64,000 nucleotides of DNA, taken from assembly GCF_901709675.1 (NCBI RefSeq), contig NC_051099.1:3534001-3598000 (forward strand), written 5' to 3'. The position numbers and the translations under genes were made by a program. Positions 1-18,755 of the stretch are shown one piece after another. Position 1 is the stretch's first letter; the number at the start of each line of letters is the position of its first letter. Source of the DNA: Syngnathus acus. Its lineage: Eukaryota > Chordata > Actinopteri > Syngnathiformes > Syngnathidae. The notes below the pieces were generated by a model. The model ran no database searches and had not been told where the DNA came from. It saw nothing but the letters and a program-made list of their open reading frames with translations.

Positions 1-627
1 TTAAAAAAAAATCCAGTTGACTTTTGTTCCCTTTTAAGGCGGCTGCAATGCACTGTCATGTTTTTTTGACTTTGTTGTTTATGTGATTTTATTGCTCACT
101 TCTGTTTATCGCCCTCTGAGACATTTCCTTGTTAGGACACCGGGGGAGGGCAACAAAAATAAAGTGCTGGAGAGCATCTTTGTTACCAGGCAACCGCAGC
201 CGCTGTCAATCAATTAGCACACTAATGGTGTTCATGTCTGGACAGCGTCGGCCCCGCCCGTCAATCGGCGCCGGCCTGCGGCTCAAGCTAACGTCGTTAC
301 TGGCGTCGCTAATTGTAATTAGCTTAGCATTTCAATTGTTGAGTCAGAACAAAAAAGGATGAGACAACACTTAGGTTTCGTGTCAATGGCTTCTCACCGT
401 CATCGTCCCGCAAATTAGCAAGCGAGACTTTTAGAACTTCTCTTTTTTTATTTATGTCTGGGCTATTTTAATCGCAGGGACAGACTTTTATTGATTGGTC
501 AAGTGTCAGTCGCAACAGTTGCCAAGCAACCGTTAATGCCGTCAACCCAATAACATTTTCCCTTCGGCTTCAAGACGACGTCTACCGGGCCGGCGGCGTC
601 TGTTAGCATCCTTTAGCTCGGGGCGTC
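1..627. other. 5' flank of trpc4, no gene seen
   Basis: AT-rich upstream sequence ending 1 bp before the trpc4 start codon. I see no coding exon, TATA box or RNA gene. The last 60 bases turn GC-rich, which fits a TATA-less promoter and 5' UTR, but no transcription start can be fixed from sequence alone. Confidence 0.5.
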
Positions 628-6053
<5,426 letters not shown>

Positions 6054-7182
6054 ACTTTGACACATGCGCCAGTCGACGCTCGTTGACCTTCGACAAGAGC
6101 CTCAAGGAGACGGAGGCGGTTAATTTCCAACCACTGCCCTAGCTCAGTCCAGTCCAGTTCAGTCTCACACGGGCGGCCCGTGGTTTTCTGTTTACGAAAA
6201 CATGAAAGATGAATGGCTAAAGATTTGCGCCCGGCCACACGTTCAATGAAATCCCAAGTGTAGCAAGTGTTTGCTTGTTAGCTTAAATGCTAACTTTATG
6301 CAAGAGGCCCAATCGCAATGTTCATGTCATTTGAATCCCTAAAATGGACTCCAAAGGAAGCTACTATTTATCAGTAAAATATTAATAGTGCTGTTAGCTA
6401 GGATGTAAACGAGTGAGTATACATATATTTTTGGGAAAAAAAAATCGACAGCTCATCTCAGGGTAAGTATTGTTAGCTGTACAAGCCTCTCAAACAAAAC
6501 ATTAACACTTAGCTGGAACACTAACATTCTGCTGCTTAAAAGTCCATAATTTCTTTTTTCATCCCTTAAAAAAATGACAGGCACACAGCTACTTTATCCT
6601 AAAAAGCAATGCGGCCATCCAAATATATTTCAAAGATGGACTGTTAAATAATCTGTAAACGAATGCCTTTCTGTAGTTAGCTGAAATGGTAACAATATGC
6701 TATTGAAGCGAGTTGCCTCAAACATTCGTTAGTGTAGCACAAATCTTTTGTTGGTATTTTATCTTTTTTCAGATTGGGAAGTGAGCCGACCAATCAACGC
6801 AAAGCAAGGCAAAAAATATATAATTAAATGTAGGCAGAACTGAGCGAAGCGCTTGGTGGAATCAAGAACTATTTTCTTGGAGACTCAGGGAGACATTTAA
6901 GTGTTTTGTTAAGTTAGCATGTTAGCAATTAGCCAAAAGGTTTGCCTCTTTTTTTGTGCACTTTACACCGATGAATCGATTTCCTCGATTCCTATTGTCC
7001 ATCGCTGGTTTCTATGCAACCAAAAGATGGGAGGCCACGCTTTGGATGCTGACCACAAGGGGCGCCCTTTCCGAAACCAATTAAAGCAAGTCACTCTGAC
7101 TCCTCACCGTTTGAGTCTTTACAAATGGTGAAAAGTCTTGAATAGAAACTTGAGAAAAAAATAGCCCTGAACTCACGCAGGA

Positions 7183-7188
7183 AATAAA
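7183..7188 (+). terminator. candidate trpc4 polyadenylation signal
   Basis: First AATAAA downstream of the trpc4 stop, about 1.1 kb away. Others follow at about 7329 and 7571, so which is used is unknown. Confidence 0.35.
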
Positions 7189-8601
7189 AAGAAAAAAGAA
7201 AAAAAAAGCAGTTTATCACAGTACACACAACACAGGTGCGCTGCACAAGGGAGAAAAAAGGCACTTGTTTAGGAAAGAGAGACTGTAATGTTGCACCATA
7301 AAGTGTATTTTATTGTCAGATTTTTGAAAAATAAAGTCAGTTATTTTCCAGGAAAAAGTAGACTATTTCTGGGGATTTTATTTTTTATTAAAAAGAAAGA
7401 ATACAGTCACAGTGCAAATTGGGCGGGTCATTACAAAGTTATGTTGTGGAGGGAATTAAGTCTGACTTTTCCGGAAAAACACTGAATATTTCGAAGAAAA
7501 AAATAGTTTTTGTAATCTCAGAAAAAACGATTATAGTCACATTTGAGTGGAAAAAAAGTTGTATATTTTAAATAAAAATGTCTTTTAGGACAAAGAGTAA
7601 TTTAAAATGTAATTGTGATTCAATGTCATTTAAATGTCCGGAAAATGTATGTGTTTTTGAGAGAATACAACAGCATATTACAAGAATAAATGTAATGGTT
7701 CAATATAAAAAATGCTTTAAAGTTGCATATTTTCCTCAAAAAAAGTATTTTATGAAGAAAAAAAAAATTCATTTATCGTACCATAAAGACATTTTCTAGA
7801 AAAATAATTGAAAAAGTTACATACTTCACTGAGAACGTCAATATTTCTAGGAAAACAAATTCTCAGCTCAGATTTCCAAGGCGCCAGTACTGACAAATAT
7901 TGGCCCCTAGAGGGAGACGTCATTGCAGGATGGCCACGCCATTGAAGCAGACCGTTCATTTGATTTATGCACCTTCCAAAAATTCTCATTTAAATGAACG
8001 ATGCCGCAAAATGTATTTAAAAAATCGATTCCCCTTTATTGTGCTTGGGAGACTTTAACAGTGATGAATGCCGCTTATAAAAGTGTAACAGATTATGCAG
8101 AATCTGCCTGTTGCTTGGCAGAATTCATTAGGTGCACAAAAAGAGGCCTCGAGACGGCATGATGAGTTCATTTATTGTTCCCAATGACCTCACTGTTGCC
8201 ATTTGGAAAGGGCTCCATCTTGCGGGGCACTTTTCCCCCTGCCCCTCATGCATTGTAGGCTCACTTGTTGCGAGGCAGAATTCAAAGTCAAGATCTAGAC
8301 TCCCATTTATGGACCTGTACTGATTTCTGTATGAAAGACATTAAGTTCCACGGGGCACTGCTTCCTTTGCCCCTAATGCATCATGACATCATAACATCTG
8401 TAAACATGTGTTGTCTGTCTTTTTGAAGTGTGGACAACAGGCGAGGGCGTCCCGGGTGCTCCAGGATGTGATGGAGGTGTGAACCGGGGTAGGAGGGGCC
8501 ATCACCCGCCTCAGCTGAGTCACTAGTTTGGGTGGGAGGTGATGGGGGGGGGGGGGGGTACATGGGTGGGAGTGGGGTTCAGCCCTGTGTGTGTGTGTTG
8601 G

Positions 8602-8608
8602 TATAAAA
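8602..8608 (+). promoter_or_regulatory. TATA box of postn
   Basis: TATAAAA lies 77 bp upstream of the periostin start codon and just after a short TG tract. At the usual 25-30 bp spacing transcription would begin near 8633-8640, giving a 5' UTR of about 50 nt if no intron intervenes. Position and match are seen; function is inferred. Confidence 0.65.
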
Positions 8609-8684
8609 GAAGCGCCTGGCCCAGTGGCGCACACATCTCAACAAGCGTGTTGCGTTTTAGGCTCGAAGAGCGCGTGTGCGTGTC

Positions 8685-11600
8685 ATGACGACTCCAAGGA
8701 TGCATCGTGCAACGGCGGCCGCCTTCCTGTTGGTGGCGCTGTGCTCGCTGGCCGGCGTGGACGCGTCGGCCTACGACAAGATCGTCAGCCACAGCCGCAT
8801 CAGGGCCAGAACCGAGGGGTAAGAAATGTTGCTGTGGGAGCACAAAATTCTGCGTGGAAATGTAGAAAATAAGGCAAGAAAGTCAAAAAGTGTTCAAGAA
8901 AAAAGAAAGAAAAAATGTCCATTTTTCAGACAAATTCCGTGAAATTGTATTGTTTTAAGAACAACTTATGTAGTTAGGTGGGAAATCATTTTTGAGAACT
9001 TTTAAAGATGATCAAATCCTCGATTTTTCAGACAAAAACAATCACGAGAAAAAAATCGTTTGTATTCAAAGAAGAAATGTTTTCTTTCGACTTAACTCAC
9101 ATTTTTTATTTTATTTATTTGAACACATGTTCACAGGTGTTTTTATGGTGGTTGCATGCGCGTGCATGTGCGTGTGCGCTCCAGGCGTCCAAATACAAAC
9201 GCAGCCTGTACTTTACTGTCAAATAAAACTTTGCGTGACGTCAATCAGACAAAATGAAGCGTTCGAGCGTGCGCTTCCTTTTGGACGTGTGTGCACATTC
9301 CTTCTGTCTGCTGGCCATCCCATCACTCATCAACTTCCACCTTTCCTGCTTTCACCACTCAGGCCCAACGTGTGCGCCCTGCAGCAGGTTCTAGGGACCA
9401 AGAAGAAATACTTCAGCACCTGCAGGAACTGGTACAAAGGCGCCATCTGTGGCAAGAAGGCGTAAGTGTCATCACCCCCAACACACACACACACATCCAG
9501 TGACATTCTGGTCACAAGATTAAGAACACCTAAAAAAGAAATGGTCCAAAATGGTTGCTGCAGTGCAGCATGGTTGACTTTGCTCCGCTACCAAGCCAAT
9601 GATATGAAGATTTCAGCAGTTTATTTAATCAAAGTACACAATGATTATGACAAGAGGATAAAGCAGAAGCCAGCCGAAGCTTGTTTTGTTTTCGTAGTCT
9701 TCTTTCAACAAGCGTCGGCGGCAAGCATGGAAGCAATTTACAGCAACGGCAAAGCGCCTCAAGACAAACACGTGCGTTCGTTTGGCGACAAACTAACAAT
9801 AAATAAAGAACGCTAATGCGACTTGAGTCTTGCCTTCTAGCGTAAATGCAGGAAGGGAAAGAAAAATTGCTGCTTGATGAGGCTATGGGAGAGCTTTTGT
9901 TTTTTGGGGGTGGTCGTAACTGGTGCCAGACACTTGAGACTTTTTTTGCGAGTCAGGCACGTCCCGCCAATTTCATATTCCAAAATCAAACCAATTGTGC
10001 AGCTGGACTTTCCAAATATTCATCCAATTTTCTTGGCAAATCCTCTAAAGGCTCATCAAACTTTGAAGTTTTGGTATTCCCCCAATCTGGCCGACGTCCT
10101 GTTCAATATGGGACACAGGTCCTGCGGATTTTTTTTTTTTTTTTGCGCAACCTGTCATGATAGACAAATCCAGGCAATTTCAAAATAGTTTTTTTTGGGG
10201 GGGGGTCCTAAGTGTGGGTTTAATTTGTTCACATGTGGCGCACATCTGTTTGGCTGTCAGCCCATGATGACATCGTGGCTTCCTGATGTCCAGCTGTGTG
10301 TACAGATATCTGCACATTTTACACAGCGTGTGTGTGCACGCGGGCGAGAGAAAGTTGTTCCGAAGAAGTACTGTTGTCTATTAGCTCAGCGTGAAAAACA
10401 CAATCATTTTACGAGGCGGCTGTTATCCGGCGTGGGAATTCTGAGAGACGACTCCACAATGCAATGTCGAGCTTTCATTGGGTTTAGAATGAATTTATTT
10501 CTATTAATTTTGCTGAGAACCATTTTGTGTCTCTCTGTCGCCCCTTTGCAGCATGGTGGTGTACGAGTGTTGTCCAGGCTACATGCGCCTGGAAGGTATG
10601 AAAGGATGTCCTGCAGGTGGGTGTGGACTTATTGCAACAATTGGAAGAAAAATAGATTCCGTGTATCACTGTCTCCGTTTCCCAAAGTGGCTCCCATTGA
10701 GCACGTGTACGGCACCCTGGGCCTAGTGAAGGCCACGGAGACGCAGCAGTACGCTGACATCTCCAAGCTGAGGGAGGAGCTGGAGGGCGGCGGCTCCTAC
10801 ACCATGTTCGCGCCCAGCAACGACGCCTGGGACCTGCTTGACACCGTGAGTAGGCTCGCCGAGAGCTCCTCGTCCGACTGGTTGACTCGCAAGACTTTGA
10901 GAGCGTTGTCGCCGTTCCAGAGCGTGCGTTCGGCGCTGGTGAACAACGTGAACAAGGAGCTGTACAACGCCTTGCGCTTCCACATGCTCAGCACGCGCCT
11001 GCTGACCAAAGACATGAAGGACGGCATGAGCGTCACGTCCATGCACGACCGCTTGGGGCTTCGCGTCAACCACTACGCCAACGGGGTGAGTTGCCAATCG
11101 GCAAGGTTCCCGTCATCGCTCTATTGCCATGGGTTGTTAAAACGTTGGGCGACACGTAGGTGGTGACGGTCAACTGCGCCAGGATCATCCACGCCAACCA
11201 GGTGGCCACCAACGGCGTGGTGCACGTCGTCGACCGAGTCATCAGCAGCGTCACCAACACCATCAAAGGCGTTCTGGACGTGGAGGATGAGCTCTCGTCC
11301 TTTAGCGTAAGAGCGCTCTTTTGCTAACTTTATTAGCACATGCTAATGCTAAACATCTTTGAAATGTAAAAAGTCCAAGTAATGCAAATTCCCAAACTGC
11401 TGTGCTACCGGTGCTACCAGGGCGTGGCGTTGGCCTCGGGCATGATGGACAAGCTGGACCAGCCGGGACACTACACGTTGTTTGCCCCCACCAACGCCGC
11501 CTTCAACCGCTTAGGACCAGGCCACCTGGAGCGCTTCATGTCAGACAAGGATGTCATTGCAGGTATGATGTCACATCTCCATTGATTGTCATGTGTAGCG

Positions 11601-14600
11601 GCCAATGAGGGTTCCGGGCTCTTGAGTGACAATTGAAAAGTCCAATTTGGACTCCATCTGTAGTCCAAATCTGACTCTCCAAAGCAAAACATTGTTTTTT
11701 TGAACGTGTGAAGATCTTCAGCATGTAAAGCGGACATATTTACGACTTCCGATGCAGTCACGTGGCGCTCGGCTAGCCAGAAACCCGAGCCAGAGTTCTC
11801 CGTGAGTCACGTCCTCCATGAGGACATTCACTCACATTTGGCTTTGGACGTGGCCTTGGCTTCCTTGACGCGAACAACTCTGTCCTGGCTGGCCTTTTTC
11901 CTTTCCTTACTTGTACAATTATTGATGTCATTTCAAATGTAAACACGGAACAAGTGCCTCGTTATTGCAAAGACTTTTAAGGGCCGGGACAAAAGTCTGT
12001 TCGGATCATGGCTTGTATCTTCTGAGCGTGAGCTGCTGCCGAATGACTTTAATTGTTTGAAATCGAGAAGGCTGAACAGTTAAACAGTCCTTCCCGACTT
12101 CTTTGCTGTCCGGCAGCTCTGGTCAACTACCACCTCCTGAAGAGCGTCCAGTGTTCAGAAGCCATCGTGGCTGGCTCGGTGTACGAAACCGAGGAGGGCA
12201 GCAGCGTGGAGGTGGGCTGCGACGGCGACAGTCTGACGGTCAACGGCATCAAGATGGTGCTGAAGAAGGACATCGTCACCACCAACGGCGTCATCCACCT
12301 CATTGACCAGGTTCTGATGCCAAACTCGGGTAAGAACGTACGAGCCAACCAGGTGTTGGAAATAGCTGGAGAACTCGCCAGCTGATGTTGGTCCCCATGT
12401 TGCTTGTGTGTTTTTCAGCCAAGGATGTGATGGAACTGATGGATAAAGGCCAGAGTACCTTCGGTGACATGGTCTCAGAACTGGGTTTAGCAGCCGCCTT
12501 GGGTCCCAAGAGGGAGTACACGCTCCTCGCCCCGATCAACTCAGCTTTCACCAGTGGGTCCGTCCTGGAACACGCGTGAACGTTTTGAGTTTGACACGGC
12601 TTCCTGTCCATCTTGTCAGATGAGGTGATGGCGACCGACCAGACGGCGCTGAGGTACCTTCTGCAAAACCACGTCTTGAAGCTGAAGGTCACGCTAAACG
12701 AGCTCTACAACGGCCAGCTGCTGGAGACGATGGCTGGAAAGTTTCTACGAGTCTTCATTTACCGCACGGTCAGCTCCCGCCGGGTTCCGAGTTGTCTGGG
12801 CATGAACAAAGAAATCATAAATTAGCGCCAAATTCAATCAAAGTCTGGCAGCAGATGATCCGTGTTGCTCCCTCTTCGGATCATCTGGTTTGGCTTTACC
12901 TCCTCGTTGCTTACAATCAACGTGACGATCGGCAGACCTGACACTGTGATCTGAGGCGGGCTTTCGTAAGCGGTTTTGGGTCCAGGCGTACCTCACGGGA
13001 GTCAATCTTTCCAAGTAGTAATTCTCCAAAACCTTAGTCAAAACCGGATGTTCTTTCCTGGGATGGCCTGGTGCGTTTTAGGCGGTGTGCATCGAGAACG
13101 CCTGCATGGTTCGCGGTAGCAAGCAAGGAAGCAACGGGGTCCTCCACCTCATCAGGACCATCATCAGACCGTCGGAGAAGACCACCTACGACATCCTCAA
13201 AGCCGACGGACGCTTCAAGTAAAGACGTGTACGCATTTTTGGCGGGAATCCATCATTTCATGCCCTTCCCTTTGCAGAATTTTCCTGGCACTGATAGAGA
13301 CGGCCGACCTGAGCGAGCTGCTGAAGCAGGAGGGCTCGTTTACCGTCTTCGCGCCGACGGACGACGCCTTCGCGGACCTGAGCCAAGAAGACATGGCGCT
13401 GCTGAAACGTCCGTCTCCGGGCCGCCCGCCAAGCCTCTGTTTTTCGGCAAATCCCAAAACGGCTTTGCCTTCCGGCAGGCGATCCGACGGCGCTGAGGAC
13501 CATCTTGCTCTACCACATCAGCCGCGGCATCTTCATCAATGGCGGCCTGGAAGGGGGCGTGACCAATTTGCTGAAGACGCTGCAGGGAAGGAACCTCCAA
13601 GTTTTGTCTGTAAGTCCACGCGTCCGTTTTCCAAATCAAATGTGTCGCTCGCTCCATCCGGCGTGAACTACGGAGGCGGTCCGGACGTAATTACGAGCTC
13701 CCCGTTTCTTTCGGCTATCTGGTGACATTTAACGTGGGCTACAAAAGCCGTGTGGAGGAGGGGTAACGGATCCCGGTGTGACTCAGCCGGGCCTCCTGAT
13801 TGCAGGAAGTTCCGTGGTTAAGCCTGCTTTCACCATCAACCAAAGCGTGAGAGCGAGCAGGAGATTTGAATCACGATTCGACGACAATGTTAAACACGTG
13901 TGAGGTTTCGAACCGTTGTCACAAAAAGAAATATTTGAAACCTAAACACAGACTAGCTTGAGCATCTGACAGTTCCTGACCAATGCTAGCTGAGAGTCTT
14001 CCCGTGTGTTGATGCAGGTGAACGACTCCATTCATGTCAACTCGGTGGACGTACCTGACAGTGACTTGATGGCCACCAACGGCGTGATCCACGTGGTGAA
14101 GAACCTTCTCTATCCAGCAGGTCGGGACTCTCCTCAGAAAAGAAGATATCGCTCTCTACTGATGCCAGATTTTCCCTTGCAGATCTTCCAGTGGGTCGCG
14201 AGGACCTTCTGTTCATCCTCAGGAAGCTCATCAAGTACATCAAGATTCGGGTAGGAAAAAAAAAAGACATCAGGATACAATTTTTTATTTTTTAATACAA
14301 AATGAAATCTTCTCCGTAGTACGTGTCAGGATTCTCTTACTCGGAAATCCCGCTCACCTTTGTCAGTAAGTCGTTTTTCACTCCTGAGCCGTAGCATGCT
14401 CCGCCAAAGATGCTAACGCTAAAGCTATTTGTTTACCTGCAGGGAGGACCATCACTACCACAGAGTACACCCAGAAAGGTAAGTGCTCGTCCTCATTTGT
14501 TTGCTTTCAGCTCTGTTTAGTGCTTGGATAAAAGGAGTGCTCAGACGCATTGGTTTGTGAGCCATTTGTTTGGACTTGGAAGGCACCTAAACTTTTCCCC

Positions 14601-17260
14601 CCCTTCCTGGCGTTCTTAGTGTCTTGTTAAAATGCGTACACCCAAAAGTGACATTCGGGCATTAGCGAATTTCCTGAATGGCTTCCTGTCAGATTTATGT
14701 TATGAAGAGAGACGATCCAAAATGTCTTCATTGATGGAATCCTCCCACGCCTCCAGACTCCGATTACATTCATGCTCCCTGTCATCATCCAACGTTGGCG
14801 TTTGCTCGTGAGCTCAATAAGGCTGTCCGTTCAGCTTCCTCTCAGACGGTCGTACGCCTCTGCCCTGCGTATTGCGTAACGGAAGAGATCAAGTGGGAGC
14901 CAAGTAGGCGAGATGTGTGCGTAAATCAAAAATCCTGTCTGGAAAGCCTCGCCTGGACTTGAAAGCCGAATCCTGTTCCAAATCCAAAGCTCTGTACGCT
15001 CTGATTTGAAATCTTATCGGTGACTTCAAACGCTTCTTTGATACGCAGTACCCGAAGAAACCGAAGTGATCCGGGTCATCGAAGAGCAACCGTCCATCAC
15101 CAAGGTGGTTGAAAGCCAACCCTCCATCACCACGGTAACGCGGGTCATCGAAACGGAGCCGACGCACACCCGGGTGGTGGTGGACGGCAAACCCTCGGTC
15201 ACCACGGTAACGCGGGTCATCGAAACGGAGCCGACGCACACCCGGGTGGTGGTGGACGGCGAACCCTCGGTCACCACGGTAACGCGGGTCATCGAAACGG
15301 AGCCGACGCACACCCGGGTGGTGGTGGACGGCGAACCCTCGGTCACCACGGTAACGCGGGTCATCGAAAGCGACCCCGTCGTCACCCGGGTGGCGGTGCG
15401 GGGCGAGCCGGTGATCACCGAGGTAACCGGCGTTGTCGAGAAGCAGCCAACCGTTACCAAGGTAACCCGAGTGATCAGTGAGCCCGGCGTAACCAAGCTG
15501 ACCAGAGTCATTGACGGTAAGACGTCCATCCGTCTATCCAATTGTGCTTGGCCTCCACTGGCAGATAATCGATGACTTACTTGTGAAATTTTAGGTGGAC
15601 AGGCCGCATCGGAAAGCGAGACCATTGCAGGTCAGTTTCCCGTCCTTTGAGGATGCTCTTTCAGTGTCTAACAGAACCGTCGTCATCATCGTTCCAACTT
15701 ACCTTGGTGCTCCTCAGACATCATTCTCATGGTGTGCACTGAATCTTGGCAAAAAGATTCATTCAAGACTGAAATGTCTTGAACGTTTACGAAAAGAACT
15801 CAGATGAAGACTTGTCAGGTTTGTTGAAGACTCCAAATCATCTGGGCTGTCTCAGAAAAGACGGATGTTATACTTATTGACCAGACTTTAAATTGTTGTT
15901 TATGACAAAAGTATTTTATTGGTTCTTCCTTGAAGGCAGACAGCTCATAAAGTTGTTCAACGAGAGAGAAAAGCAATAAACTGTAAAGTTGTTCCGCCAA
16001 AGTCGTAAATCGCTGACTGACTTGTGCTCGAGCAAAAGTGTTTTTCTTTGACGGAAGCAGCTGGATGCAGCACCATGATGTTTGAATGTCTGACAAGAAC
16101 ATACTAGATGCCTCATTGAGTGCCATCCGTTCGACTGAACTGTGCACAAAATGAAAGCCTCTCTTGATTTGTAGATTTGGCTTTGAAAGAAACTTCTAGT
16201 CCCAAGTCCTGACAGAAGATTCTTTTAGTCCCAAAAGAAGACGCTCATCTCAAGATCAAGTTCTAGTGCAGCGAAAAGGTCCCGGTCCCAAGAGAATACG
16301 ATTGTCCCAAGATAAGATTCTTGTCCTTGGATAAGAAGACTCTTGTCCAAAGAGGTTTTCCTTCAGCCATAACTCAAGTCTCTAGTCTGTGTTGTTTTCT
16401 GGACAAGGATCTAGTTTGGATCAAAGGTGATAGTCTCTAAGGAAAGTCCCAAGAAAAGCTTCTAGTCTCAAGTCCTGAGAGAAGGATCGTCTCAAGTGAA
16501 GGTTCAAGTCTTGAGAGGAGGGTCTAGTCCCAAAGATAGGCTTTGATTCCTGAGAGGTGGTCAAGAGAGGCCGCCAGGCCTGATAGAAGATCAGGTCTAG
16601 ATTCAAAAGATTCAATGAGGCTTCTGTGTCTGTATGTCTACACCTCTTTGTTTGGTGGTGGTGGTGGCAGAGGTGGTGGCATCTGTCTGTCTGTCCATCC
16701 ATCCATCCATCTGTCCGTCTATTGTTGTCTATGGTGGAGGTGAAGGCGAGGTGAATTAATGGATTGATTCTCGCCAACCTCCCAAGGTGAAACGATGTTC
16801 CCCGCCGGGTTCCAGCCGCATATCATCGAGGGTAGGGTTCCGCTTCCATTTCCCAAACAGCAACAGGAGTCTTGATTGTGTGTCTGAAGTTGAAAGAAAA
16901 TCGACTGTTGCGTTTTGATGAGTTTTTAACACCTCGACTCGCACAGGGCCGGACTTCTCCAGGATCACCACCATCCACAGCGACCCTAACCTGATTGAAC
17001 AGGAGTCGGATAGAATCACCAAACTCATCCAAGGTCAGTTGTGGAATCTCTGAAGGTCAGAACGTGTGGCGAGTCATAACGATTGTGTCCGTGTCGCAGC
17101 GGGCGGGAAGTTCGGCGCCGCCAGGAAGGCTCCAGGTAACAAAACGAAATGACAACCGCAATGTGGACTTGTTATTGAGTTCCTCCTGTGGTCTTCAGCC
17201 GGTATGAGGAGGAGGAGGACACGCTTGGTCAAGCGTCACCGCAAGGCCACGCCCCAGTGA
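8685..17260 (+). CDS. postn: Periostin, secreted matricellular protein (22 coding exons)
   Basis: Extracellular matrix adaptor that binds collagen, tenascin and integrins. Exons: 8685-8818, 9363-9461, 10552-10616, 10688-10845, 10921-11085, 11160-11306, 11421-11562, 12117-12329, 12419-12553, 12620-12768, 13082-13218, 13278-13408, 13479-13609, 14018-14120, 14183-14250, 14320-14365, 14443-14478, 15049-15516, 15595-15630, 16947-17033, 17100-17135, 17199-17260; 915 aa (human 836). Order: signal peptide, cysteine-rich EMI domain ([29 protein letters not shown]), four FAS1 domains (about 98-630, each with its NGVxHxxD-like motif), then a variable tail ending in a basic [13 protein letters not shown] stretch. 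Wording favours periostin over TGFBI, and it sits next to trpc4 as in human. Exon 18 is enlarged by a 24-residue tandem repeat; several tail exons are 36 nt cassettes of equal phase, suited to alternative splicing. Confidence 0.96.
15120..15407 (+). repeat. postn: 72-bp coding tandem repeat in postn exon 18
   Basis: Units begin at 15120, 15192, 15264 and 15336. The first three are almost identical and the fourth is diverged. Each encodes 24 residues, with core [19 protein letters not shown]. Shorter related pieces ([27 protein letters not shown]) flank them in the same exon. The period is a multiple of three, so copy changes keep the frame. Confidence 0.95.
16170..16620. repeat. decayed minisatellite in postn intron 19
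   Basis: Loose repeats built on variants of AGTCCCAAGAGAAG, TCCTGAGAGAAG and TCTAGTC with irregular spacing, followed at about 16680-16720 by CTGT/CATC simple repeats. No coding potential is convincing. It looks like an old, mutated tandem array. Confidence 0.5.
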
Positions 17261-18755
17261 AGAAAGAATCCAGCGCCGATGGATCAAGCGAGACGCATAA
17301 AAGCTCATCTCGGTTCTATTTTTATATTTCCAATGAGGAAAAAAAAAACAGATTGTGACATGTATGAATTCTTGCAATGCTTTCAATGGTGCTTGCATTC
17401 ACCACAATGGATGCGTCGGAAATGTTCCCCACAATTAATTTCATTCTGTAAATTATCTCAAGGTCAATAAATACATGGAGTCCAAACTGTCTTTGATTTT
17501 TACGCAAACATCTTAACAAAAAACGTTGACAACAATCCGCATGTATGTGCGTCGGAAATCCTTGAAATGATCCGTGGTGCTTGTTAGCCTTCGGGCTCGT
17601 CTCAAGTTAGCACAAGAGCGCCTGGCCTGGCGTCAAGGGAACAAATGACAAATGTTGGATTAGGAGGCGTGTTCCCAATGCAGGATGAGGCTTGAACTTC
17701 AACTCTCATCTTTCAACCACGCGGGAACTAAAGATGCCAAATTTGAAACTGAAGGTTGTCCTTTGGTGTCTTTAGCAACATGGCGGCTGTCAATTCGAGA
17801 AGGTCTTTGATGTTTTCCAGCCGATCCACCAAGGATGCACTTTATTAAGCCTCGACGTGTCATTTCCTGTCCCTGCACCATTCCCAGGTGGCCTCCCAAG
17901 ACATAAGCTTCCCCGCTCTCGGATCCTAACGACCATCCAGCCAGACGACTCGGTGCTCCTCCGTGTCTGTCCGTCGGCGTCCATTGACATCCGGCTAGCA
18001 AAATTAGCAGCAGATGAAACTACAGAGGCCACATGTGCTTGATGTGGGCTGGTACTCGTCAAGTCAACCATGACGTAGTACGATAAGAAATGCGCCGGTC
18101 CAACTTCATGGCTTGCAATCATTCTACAAAGTCATGTTTGAACCTGTTTTATCAGAGGAAAGGAAAATTGACGCAAGTCCAATTTGAGCGTATGCTAGCT
18201 TGAAATAGATTCATTTGCTTTAGAACTATGATCATTTATGCTTTTCGCAAGGGACTTGTTGTGTGGCCTTGTTTTCGATGCTATTTATTGGCAAGCAACC
18301 ATCAAAGTGTGGATTTCTGTGAATTGGGTTTGGTCGTAGTGACCAAAATGTCCTTGGAAGCAACACGAATATAAAACATGTGCAGAACACTAATGGGATG
18401 ATGATGATGACTCCATCTTGTTAGACTGTGAGCAGGGATGTATTTTAGGCAGTCAACAAAATGTCTCCTCCGTATTCCCAGCCCGAGTGACATCATCATC
18501 CCCGCCAGACCACTGGCAGATTTTTCCATGCAAAGTTTCGGCCCGTCGCAGACATTCCCGTGTACAGCAAAAGGAAATATTGCAAATCACCACAAATTGT
18601 CTTTCATGACAAATACTGAAGTCCAAATCAACTTTGCTGTTTTCTAATTCAATAAGTCCAGTGGAACCTTGAGATCGTCTTGGAAAAGGCTCAATGTTGA
18701 GCAAAACGATGAATATTAGCTTTCAGGTTTCAAGGTTGGAACACCTTGTCGATTG
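17261..18755. other. intergenic region between postn and the convergent UGT
   Basis: Holds the postn 3' UTR and the end of the UGT transcript. I see no further coding exon, RNA gene or recognisable mobile element. Confidence 0.6.
17466..17471 (+). terminator. postn polyadenylation signal
   Basis: AATAAA 206 bp after the periostin stop codon, the first canonical signal downstream. Confidence 0.65.

Larger units (their letters stand above)
6054..8684. other. trpc4 3' UTR and trpc4-postn intergenic DNA
   Basis: Mostly AT-rich sequence with only short unconserved reading frames. The first part is presumably trpc4 3' UTR. A poly-G run (about 8545-8558) and the postn TATA box lie at the right end. 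I see no other gene. Confidence 0.6.

Noticed and set aside
6919-8323. Scattered 60-80 codon frames downstream of trpc4
   Set aside because: AT-rich, without splice support, conserved motifs or consistent strand; best read as noncoding.
10195-11166. 323-codon plus-strand frame
   Set aside because: It reads through postn introns; only the parts within the spliced exons resemble periostin.
15120-15407. CRISPR-like regular repeat
   Set aside because: Units are contiguous without unique spacers, keep a coding frame and lie in a vertebrate exon.
14889-15625. Long minus-strand reading frames over the periostin repeat exon
   Set aside because: They are open because the 72-bp repeat has no stops on either strand. 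The plus-strand frame joins splice sites in phase and matches the periostin tail.
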